64,000 nucleotides of DNA from VXOZ01 sp965220045 (GTDB taxonomy: Bacteria; Chloroflexota; UBA11872; VXOZ01): contig OZ244803.1 of NCBI GenBank assembly GCA_965220045.1, positions 2,108,001 to 2,172,000 on the forward strand, given 5' to 3'. Positions 57,684 to 64,000 of the stretch are shown one piece after another; the first letter of the stretch is position 1; every line of letters starts with the position of its first letter. The notes below the pieces were generated by a model, which searched no databases, was not told the DNA's origin, and saw only the letters and a program-made list of their open reading frames with translations. A program made the position numbers and the translations under genes.

Positions 57684-58052
57684 AGGTGTGGACTAGTGAA
57701 TACCTGCGCCTAGGCGAACTGGGTGACCGCCGTCACCTATGATTGCACAAATTGCCCCATGGCTACATGAACGCACCTTCCCCTAATCGCAAAGACCGGC
57801 GCGCAATGCCGCCAAACAACCAAGACCAGGCCGGTTCGGCAACGCTGTACCTTCACCCAATCCTACTCCCCATTGAAGTCCTTTGCATAACCCCCGCCAC
57901 AGCGAGGTAGTCCCCTCTCCCCGAGGAGGGGGGTACCTAGTTGCCCTCTAGACCTAGATTGGCAAAGGTCTCCCATTGAGTGAAGGCGACTTGCATCTCA
58001 TAGCACGAGGCTTGGCGAATTCTTGTCACGGGTGATCGCTGCCAGCAGAGGC
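57684..58052. other. Intergenic region, no gene recognised
   Basis: 369 bases. It contains one CCCCTCTCCCCGAGGAGGGG palindrome (57910-57930) of the same general type as at 32824. No tRNA or other RNA signature was found. Confidence 0.5.
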
Positions 58053-59042
58053 TCATTCCTCGCACACGACACCATCGCCGTCACCGTCACGCGGCGGGTC
58101 GGCGATTATCGCTATGGGGAAACCGCGGCCGTCGCCGTTACTCCCTTGGACCCGCTCCACACCAGCCGCCTCTGCCGCCGCACAGGTTGCGTACACGGTT
58201 GGTGTCGCGGTAGGGGTCGGCGCCGGAGTGGGGCTAGGCGTTGGCGTTACACTCGGCGTGGGTGAAGGCGTCGGTGTTGGTGTCGGAGTTGGAGTCGGCG
58301 TGGGCGTGGGCAAGACAATCACCGGCGTCTCATCGCACTTCTCCAACATCGTGCGCAATGCCGTTACCTCCTCATCGTCCGCACTGAGTTCCCAGAAGAC
58401 CTTCACCGCAATCCAGTCCTGCGCATACTGACACCAGGCAGACTCCGCAGACGGCTTCCACTCCGCGGGGTCGCGGCCGCCCTTGGAGCGGTTGCTGGAG
58501 GACGACACAGCGGTCAGAGTCTGAGACAGAGTGAGATCGTTGGCATAGGCGAAGCGCCGTTCGAACGACCACCGCCAGCCCCCTGACTCATGCGCTTCCA
58601 CAAGCGGCACCATATGGTCTATGTCTATGCCTGAAGCACTTGTAACGGTTTCCTCGTCGTACCATGAATACCATGTGCCGGGAGGGACGCACGCATCGTC
58701 ATCCGTACCCAGCGTGCGAGCCTCGGCTACAAGCACCTCCTCCCGCGTGTTGCAGCCATCATCGTCGGCGTCGTCCCAACCGCTCTGATCGTACATCCAG
58801 CGCCCGTAGTCGATGCCGCCATCGGATTCCGGCGCGGTTTTGAGCTCCAGCCCCGCAATGCTTGTCGTGGTTGGCGTTGTCTGCGCCGGTACGCAGTTGG
58901 CCTCGTAAAAGACGTCAACCCCATGCCAACCGGATTGCTTCAGACTCTCCCGCACCGCTTCGAGTTGCGTGCATAAGTCCGCAGTGGGGCCGCCATCGAT
59001 TGTGATAGCAAACCACACTGCCGCTACAAATAGCGCCAGCAT
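58053..59042 (-). CDS. Secreted HNH nuclease (DUF1524/GmrSD type) with Excalibur domain
   Basis: 329 aa from the ATG at 59042, with AAAGGGTGG upstream. A hydrophobic N-terminus (MLALFVAAVWFAIT) suggests export. The DUF1524-type HNH core has IDIDHMVPL (139-147) and NRSKGGRDPAEW (184-195). A threonine-proline repeat linker covers 245-282, and the C-terminal Excalibur domain (284-329) ends DGDGDGVVCEE, a calcium-binding motif. The TP repeats correspond to GTTGGTGTCGG-like microsatellite DNA. The protein is probably an extracellular or cell-surface DNase; whether it serves nutrition, biofilm or competition is unknown. Confidence 0.92.
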   Translation of the reverse strand: MLALFVAAVWFAITIDGGPTADLCTQLEAVRESLKQSGWHGVDVFYEANCVPAQTTPTTTSIAGLELKTAPESDGGIDYGRWMYDQSGWDDADDDGCNTREEVLVAEARTLGTDDDACVPPGTWYSWYDEETVTSASGIDIDHMVPLVEAHESGGWRWSFERRFAYANDLTLSQTLTAVSSSSNRSKGGRDPAEWKPSAESAWCQYAQDWIAVKVFWELSADDEEVTALRTMLEKCDETPVIVLPTPTPTPTPTPTPTPSPTPSVTPTPSPTPAPTPTATPTVYATCAAAEAAGVERVQGSNGDGRGFPIAIIADPPRDGDGDGVVCEE

Positions 59043-59225
59043 ATAGACCACCCTTTAAACTGTAGTAGCGCGTCCGCGCCAACGCGGACGCACATGAATC
59101 CACTATCCCTGTGCGCTACAGTGAGCGCACCAAAACAAACCACCCGCAACGAGTGGAGCGGTTGCTCCTCGCTGCAATCTCAATTGCGATTGCAATTGAA
59201 TCCAGAGTCCCGCCTGGCAGCGGGC

Positions 59226-60686
59226 CTATCCAACAGCGGGATCAGCTACGGCCCAGCGCTCGGCGAGCCTGTAGAGTCCCATTCCGTGCGATCCCTTAAT
59301 CAAAACGACGTCGTCTTGCTTAACCTCCTCCTTCAAGAGCGTCTCGGCAGAGTCTAGTGCAGCTTCCAACGCGTCATCGTCGGCTGGGCTTGCCGCCAGC
59401 TCTGTGATGCGCGCCGATTCCATGCCTGCGGCGCGTGCGCCCGCCGCGATTGCGGCGCTATCGTTACCAATGGCTATCAGGCGGTCGGCATACCGCGCCG
59501 CGACCTCGCCTAGTCCGCGATGCTCAGCGGCGGCATATTCCCCTAACTCCAGCATGTCGCCGAACACCGCAAACCTCTTCCCTTGCCCACCCAACTGCGC
59601 GAGGGATTCCAAGGCGAGTGTCGCGGAAACGCGATTGGCGTTATAGGCATCATCGAGCAGGATCGAGCCATTGCGTCCCTGGCGTACGTGCAAGCGTCCC
59701 GGCGTTGGGCGCACCTTCTCCAGCCCGTTTCTAATCTCATCCAGCGTCAGTCCCAATGCTTGTCCCACCGCGGCGGCGGCGAGCCCCGCATAGACGCCGG
59801 CCTGCCCGAGCACGCGCGTCTTCATTTGCCCTCGTTCCGAGCCGGCATATACGTCGAACCGGGTCCAGCCATCAGGCATTACACTGATATTCCGCGCGGA
59901 AACGTCGGTCAATCCCTCCGTGCCGTACGCAAGCACTTGCGCGCGCGTCTTGCCGGTCATCTGCCTTACGCGTGGATCGTTTCCATTGAGTACGGCGGTG
60001 CCGCCTGCCGGCAGCGCCTGCACCAATTCGGCCTTCGCTTGTTGCACGCGGTCGAGCGAGCCAAAGAGCTCAAGGTGAACGGGTCCCACCGCCGTTACCA
60101 CCCCGATGTGGGGCCGGACTTTGCGGCAATAGCCGGCAATCTCACCACGCCACTGGGCCCCCATTTCAAGTACGAGTACCTCGTCATCGGGTTTACTGCG
60201 CGCGACGGTGCGCGGAATGCCGATCTCGTTGTTTTCGGTTCCCAGCGCCCGGCAGACCGCAAAGCGCTCCGCGAGCACCGTCGCAATGGCTTCTTTTGTG
60301 GTTGTCTTGCCATAGCTGCCCGTGATAGCAATGATGCGCATGTTGGTGCGCTGTCGCACCAGGTAACTGGCAAGTTTCCACGCGGCGTCATTTGGATTTC
60401 GCACCCGGATTTGCGGTATGCGCACGTCCGGCAGCGGTCTTTGGCAAAGTATCGCGGCAGCGCCTCGCGTCACGGCATCCGGTATGAAAGCATGCCCGTC
60501 GCGCTGCTCGGTGCGCAAAGCGAGAAAGACTTCGCCGGGCCGGAGAATACGGGAATCATGGCACAGCCCCGTACACTCCAGATCAGCGCCTGCAACGTCA
60601 GGCGGTGGCTCGCGCCACAGCGAGCGATACACGTCTGCGACCGTGAACAATGGAAAATTCGCTCCTCGGTTACTTCGCGCCGCCAA
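59226..60686 (-). CDS. murF: UDP-N-acetylmuramoyl-tripeptide:D-Ala-D-Ala ligase
   Basis: 486 aa counting the TTG at 60686; a TTG at 60650 with GAGGAGCG upstream is a plausible alternative start. Adds D-Ala-D-Ala to the muropeptide in cytoplasmic peptidoglycan synthesis. The substrate loop is GLCHDSRILRPGEVFLAL, the ATP site is ITGSYGKTTTKEA, and LVLEMGAQWRGEI plus LLDDAYNANRVS are Mur-ligase signatures. The D-Ala-D-Ala ligase gene ddl lies on the other strand about 350 bases away. Confidence 0.95.
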   Translation of the reverse strand: MAARSNRGANFPLFTVADVYRSLWREPPPDVAGADLECTGLCHDSRILRPGEVFLALRTEQRDGHAFIPDAVTRGAAAILCQRPLPDVRIPQIRVRNPNDAAWKLASYLVRQRTNMRIIAITGSYGKTTTKEAIATVLAERFAVCRALGTENNEIGIPRTVARSKPDDEVLVLEMGAQWRGEIAGYCRKVRPHIGVVTAVGPVHLELFGSLDRVQQAKAELVQALPAGGTAVLNGNDPRVRQMTGKTRAQVLAYGTEGLTDVSARNISVMPDGWTRFDVYAGSERGQMKTRVLGQAGVYAGLAAAAVGQALGLTLDEIRNGLEKVRPTPGRLHVRQGRNGSILLDDAYNANRVSATLALESLAQLGGQGKRFAVFGDMLELGEYAAAEHRGLGEVAARYADRLIAIGNDSAAIAAGARAAGMESARITELAASPADDDALEAALDSAETLLKEEVKQDDVVLIKGSHGMGLYRLAERWAVADPAVG

Positions 60687-61037
60687 AGACTAAAGGCTGC
60701 AAGGCGCCAAAGGGCGCGTGTGCGCCCAAAGCTGCTCAATTGCCAACCCAGGGGCCATGTTCTATCTTGCTAAGGCCGGCTGGAACCCACTGGCAGGCAA
60801 TCCCACGCAACGCAGCAAAAAGAACGTCCGCACCACCCGCTATCCGAGCCTCCGGAATTCCCAGCGGCAGCTTACGAGGAGCCGCCCAGGAACCGCTGCC
60901 ATCCGTTTTACGCGTAGGAATTGGTAAGCCGCGGCCTCTAATCGCCCGTGCCATATCCTAGGAGAGTTTACGCCAACCTGCTATAATGATGCCACCTCTC
61001 TTCAGCAAAGCAAACGGACCCCGGTGTTGCTTCGACT
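60687..61037. other. Divergent intergenic region, murF / ddl
   Basis: 351 bases. A 72-codon minus-strand frame here (60736-60954) has no recognised domain. The ddl promoter is in the last 60 bases. No other feature was recognised. Confidence 0.5.
60980..60988 (+). promoter_or_regulatory. Extended -10 promoter for ddl
   Basis: TGCTATAAT gives a perfect TATAAT with TGn extension about 50 bases before the ddl start, so the leader is short. The same nonamer occurs before the AAA protease gene and a near-copy before nrdR. Confidence 0.65.
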
Positions 61038-62147
61038 ATGAGCAAAAAGCTCCGTGTTGGCCTGCTCTTTGGTGGCCGGTCGGCCGAACACGACGTGTCG
61101 GTTGTTTCTGCTCGCTCGGTGATGGCGGCGCTCGATGACGCAAAGTACGAGGTGATTCCCATCGGCATCTCACGAGAAGGAACCTGGCTGCTGAACGCCG
61201 ATCCGCAACGCGCGTTGGCCGACCAAGTGCACACGGCTGCCATCCCGGATTCTGCAAACCTTGCCCTCGGACCGGCTACCGCTCTGGCCGGCGGCGATCC
61301 GCCCAAGCGCGCGCGTGACGGCTCCGGCACCGGTGCGCTCGACGTAGTTTTCCCCGTTCTGCACGGACCCAACGGCGAAGACGGCAGCATGCAAGGCTTG
61401 CTCCAGCTTGCTGACGTGCCCTACGTCGGCTGTGACGTGCTCAGTTCGGCGCTGGGCATGGATAAGGTCATTCAGAAGCGGCTTTTCAGTCACGCCGGCT
61501 TGCCGGTTGCCGCATTCGTCGCGCTGCGGCGCCAGCAGTGGCGCACGCAGCCGGAGGCGTGTCTCGACGAAATCGAGACCGATCTCCAATACCCGGTCTT
61601 TGTGAAGCCGGCGGCCCTCGGCTCAAGCGTCGGCATCTCGAAAGCCCGCGATCGCGGCGAGCTGGGGCCGGCCCTTGAGGTAGCGGCGCGCTACGGACCT
61701 CGGCTAATCGTTGAGAACGCGGTCCCCAACGCGCGGGAGATTGAGTTCTCGGTGTTGGGCAATGACGAGCCCATCGTCTCCGTGCCGGGTGAAATCGTCG
61801 CTGCGCATGAGTTCTACGATTACGCCGCCAAGTACGAGGCAGATTCAGCCCTGCACGTGCCCGCGCCGCTGCCGGATGAGCTCACGTGCGCGTTGCAGTC
61901 AATGGCCATCCAGGCGTTTCAGGCGTTGGAGTGCTGCGGCATGGCGCGCGTGGACTTTCTCTTGGACGGCGAGACCGACGCGGCGTACGTCAGCGAAATC
62001 AACACCATTCCCGGGTTCACGTCAATTAGCATGTATCCGAAATTGTGGGAAGCTTCCGGCCTGACGTACCCGGCGCTCTTGGACGAGCTCATCAGGCTGG
62101 CGCAAGAGCGACACCGCGACGTCAGCGAGCAGGACACGGGGCGCTAG
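61038..62147 (+). CDS. ddl: D-alanine--D-alanine ligase
   Basis: 369 aa. Makes the D-Ala-D-Ala dipeptide used by MurF. The ATP-grasp pattern is clear: VGLLFGGRSAEHDVSV at the N-terminus, VFPVLHGPNGEDGSMQG, FVKPAALGSSVGIS, and INTIPGFTSISMYPKLW at the C-terminus. The length fits the DdlB/Ddl-A-like long type. It starts 46 bases before prs, so the two are probably one transcription unit. Confidence 0.96.
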   Translation: MSKKLRVGLLFGGRSAEHDVSVVSARSVMAALDDAKYEVIPIGISREGTWLLNADPQRALADQVHTAAIPDSANLALGPATALAGGDPPKRARDGSGTGALDVVFPVLHGPNGEDGSMQGLLQLADVPYVGCDVLSSALGMDKVIQKRLFSHAGLPVAAFVALRRQQWRTQPEACLDEIETDLQYPVFVKPAALGSSVGISKARDRGELGPALEVAARYGPRLIVENAVPNAREIEFSVLGNDEPIVSVPGEIVAAHEFYDYAAKYEADSALHVPAPLPDELTCALQSMAIQAFQALECCGMARVDFLLDGETDAAYVSEINTIPGFTSISMYPKLWEASGLTYPALLDELIRLAQERHRDVSEQDTGR

Positions 62148-62193
62148 CACGCCCTGTAAGGGAATCACGTAGCCAAAAGGGGGGATTGCCGCA

Positions 62194-63144
62194 ATGGTAA
62201 ACGGAGACATCAAGATATTCTCTGGCCTGGCCAACCATCCCTTGGCGGCCGAAATCGCCGATCTCCTTGGCACGGGTCTTGGCGACGTGAGCATTGAGGA
62301 TGCCCCGGACACCGAGACCCTCGTGAAGGTGAACGAAAGCGTACGCGGCTGCGACGTGTACGTAGTGCAACCAACTTCGGCGCCGGTGAACGACAACTTG
62401 ATGCAACTGCTGCTCATCGTGGACGCGCTGCGCCGCGCCTCTGCCAAACGCATCACCGCGGTGATACCGTACTTCGGCTACTCCCGCCAGGAACGCATGG
62501 CGCACGGACGCGAGCCGATTAGCGCGAAAGTCGTCGCCGACATGCTCCAGGGTGTCGGCGTAAACCGCATCATTCTCACCGACATTCATGCCCCGGCCAT
62601 GCAGGGCTTCTTCAATATCCCCATGGAAACGCTTTCGGCGGTGCCTCTGATCATAGACTACCTCAAGCAGCAGGACCTGACCGATTCCGTTATTGTCGCG
62701 CCGGACGTCGGCCGCGCCAAGTTGGCTGAGCAATACGCGGAACGCCTGGGCGTGCCCCTCGCGCTAATTCACAAAGCGCGCGAATCCGCTACGACGGCAC
62801 GCATCGTCGGCATGATTGGCAACCTGAAGGACAAGTCTCCCATCATTATCGATGACATCATCACCACGGGCGGGACAATCGTCGAGACTGCCCACGCGGT
62901 CATGAATGCCGGCGCGAACCCACGGTTGCGCCTGGCAGCCGTACACGGCCTGCTGGCGGGAACGGCGCCGGACCGCTTGAGTCACGACTTCATTCAAGAG
63001 GTAATTCTCACCGATACGGTCCACATTCCCGCGGACAAGCACACTGCCAATATGACCATCCTCTCCGTGGCGCAGCTCTTCGCCGAGGCCATCCACCGCG
63101 TGCACAACGAGAATTCAGTGAGCGGACTGTACTTGCTCACGTAG
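62194..63144 (+). CDS. prs: Ribose-phosphate pyrophosphokinase (PRPP synthetase)
   Basis: 316 aa with AAAGGGGGGA upstream. Makes PRPP from ribose 5-phosphate and ATP, the substrate of PurF and PyrE encoded elsewhere in this window. Motifs include SGLANHPLAAEIADLLG, IPYFGYSRQERMAHGREP, TDIHAPAMQGFF, and the PRPP loop IIIDDIITTGGTI. The N-terminal part lacks a few usual residues but the length and motifs are those of an active PRPP synthetase. Confidence 0.96.
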   Translation: MVNGDIKIFSGLANHPLAAEIADLLGTGLGDVSIEDAPDTETLVKVNESVRGCDVYVVQPTSAPVNDNLMQLLLIVDALRRASAKRITAVIPYFGYSRQERMAHGREPISAKVVADMLQGVGVNRIILTDIHAPAMQGFFNIPMETLSAVPLIIDYLKQQDLTDSVIVAPDVGRAKLAEQYAERLGVPLALIHKARESATTARIVGMIGNLKDKSPIIIDDIITTGGTIVETAHAVMNAGANPRLRLAAVHGLLAGTAPDRLSHDFIQEVILTDTVHIPADKHTANMTILSVAQLFAEAIHRVHNENSVSGLYLLT

Positions 63145-63304
63145 GATTGTCGAGCGGTGTGTTCGGGCCCGCGCTCGCAGCGAGAGCACATCTGGCACTT
63201 ACAAAATGCGGTCAATTGTTGGCGCGGTTACAAAATCACGTTCTTAGTTTCGGTATACTAGTGACAGCATTGGGGATCTGTTCTAAGTGGTAGGGGCTTG
63301 ACCC
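63145..63304 (+). promoter_or_regulatory. Region upstream of the CcdA-like gene with a direct repeat
   Basis: 160 bases. Two identical TTACAAAAT motifs lie at 63199-63207 and 63228-63236, 29 bases apart, followed by a -10-like TATACT at 63254-63259. Two nonamers spaced about three helical turns could be activator or repressor sites; this is suggestive only. Confidence 0.4.
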
Positions 63305-64000
63305 ATGTTGGTTGATGTAGGCATTGCGTTTGCCGCCGGTGTTCTATCCTTTCTATCGCCCTGCTTCCTTCCGTTGATTCCCGCGTACCTCGTCTATCTC
63401 GGTGGCCGACACGTAAATGCCGCCCGCAACGAGACGTCCGCCCGGCGTGCGGTCTTCATCAACGCAATCGCCTTCGTGCTCGGCTTCGGTGTGATCTTCG
63501 TTGCGCTCGGCATCGCCATCACCTTTGTGGGCCTCGCGTTTCAGCAAGGGCTGCCCACGATGCGGCTCGTTGGCGGCGGATTGCTCGTCATCTTTGGCCT
63601 CAGCTTCCTCGGCTTGCTGCGCATTCCATGGCTGCAGCAGATTTTGCAGCGCGAAGTCTCGCTCCGCAACACGCCGCTGGGCCGCATCGACACCGAAAAG
63701 ACCGGCCCTGTCACCTCATTCCTCATCGGACTCGTGTTTGGCACGGGCTGGACTCCATGTGTGGGACCGATTCTCGGCGCCATTCTGCTCCAGGCTTCCG
63801 GCTCTGACACAGTAGTGCGGGGGGGAATCTTGCTCGCAATCTACGCGTTGGGAATGGGCATTCCGTTTCTCGCGATGGCCGCAGCGGTCGATCGCGCCGC
63901 CTCCCTGATGAACTGGCTCAAGTCCCACATGCTGGTAGTGGAACGGACGAGCGGCGTCTTCTTGATCTTGATGGGTATTGCCGTAGCTACGAATTTCCTG
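63305..64000 (+). CDS. ccdA: CcdA/DsbD-type cytochrome c biogenesis membrane protein (5' part)
   Basis: 232 codons lie in the window; the gene continues past the right edge, so it is absent from any list of closed frames. The ATG at 63305 follows a GTAGGGG-like site. The protein starts MLVDVGIAFAAGVLSFLSPC, with the redox cysteine in LSPC and the second in GTGWTPCVGP, and has at least five hydrophobic helices. CcdA carries reducing equivalents across the membrane for cytochrome c maturation or disulfide reduction. Confidence 0.92.
   Translation, partial: MLVDVGIAFAAGVLSFLSPCFLPLIPAYLVYLGGRHVNAARNETSARRAVFINAIAFVLGFGVIFVALGIAITFVGLAFQQGLPTMRLVGGGLLVIFGLSFLGLLRIPWLQQILQREVSLRNTPLGRIDTEKTGPVTSFLIGLVFGTGWTPCVGPILGAILLQASGSDTVVRGGILLAIYALGMGIPFLAMAAAVDRAASLMNWLKSHMLVVERTSGVFLILMGIAVATNFL

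Noticed and set aside
56417..58052. Possible tRNA-Sec near selB
   Set aside because: The intergenic stretches were read for an acceptor/T-arm pattern and a TTCGA-type loop, and none was found.
58200..58320. GT-rich microsatellite as a separate repeat feature
   Set aside because: It is the coding sequence of the TP linker of the HNH nuclease, read in frame.
60736..60954. A 72-codon minus-strand frame between murF and ddl
   Set aside because: No domain or homologous pattern is visible, and the ribosome site is too close to the start.

Overview
The window is about 64 kb of GC-rich bacterial chromosome with dense, mostly co-oriented genes. No rRNA, tRNA, transposase, phage or CRISPR locus was recognised. 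The gene set suggests a member of the Chloroflexota, perhaps an environmental SAR202/Dehalococcoidia- or Caldilineae-type lineage. The pointers are the split purS/purQ/purL FGAM synthase, the UPF0182 giant membrane protein, the SelB factor, threonine-proline-rich linkers, many Gfo/Idh/MocA dehydrogenases with sulfatases and sugar-binding lipoproteins, and several dispersed palindromic repeat families. This placement is an inference from content; no marker gene for phylogeny is present.

Region 1 (1-10.6 kb, minus strand) is one long purine and one-carbon operon, read purS-purQ-purL-purF-purM-purN-fchA-folD-eno-larB-larC. Four gene junctions overlap by 4 bases. The FolD protein keeps the dehydrogenase motifs but has lost the lysine and glutamine used for methenyl-THF cyclohydrolase. 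A separate cyclohydrolase/cyclodeaminase (FchA) sits beside it and beside PurN, which consumes the product 10-formyl-THF. The nickel-pincer cofactor genes larB and larC end the operon.

Region 2 (11-24.9 kb) is housekeeping: a UPF0182 membrane protein, an FtsH-like membrane AAA protease without the usual extracytoplasmic domain, an AAC(3)-like acetyltransferase, an NrdR repressor with two tandem zinc ribbons, a VanZ-like protein, mnmE, pyrE, a HAD hydrolase, RecQ and a Nudix hydrolase.

Region 3 (24.9-51 kb) is a catabolic or accessory island. It has four Gfo/Idh/MocA-type proteins (one apparently without the NAD motif), a small lipoprotein, a DegT-type aminotransferase, a CBM9-like protein, a DUF3604 metallohydrolase-like protein, three ABC substrate-binding lipoproteins with no permease or ATPase gene nearby, two DapA/NanA-family lyases, an SDR, two sulfatases, a glycosidase-like TIM-barrel protein, a D-threonine-aldolase-like PLP enzyme and an M20 peptidase. 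It looks adapted to uptake and breakdown of sulfated or modified sugars and related amino/keto acids; the exact substrate cannot be read from sequence. Non-coding gaps here are full of repeats: a 68-bp tandem repeat near 28.5 kb, a ~186-bp tandem array at 48.7-49.5 kb, and dispersed hairpins.

Region 4 (51-64 kb) has phhB, a CytX-like NCS1 permease controlled by a complete TPP riboswitch (promoter, aptamer and terminator all visible), a CinA-domain amidase, selB, a THUMP-type RNA methyltransferase, a secreted HNH (DUF1524) nuclease with an Excalibur domain, murF, ddl, prs and the 5' part of a CcdA-type membrane protein cut by the window end.
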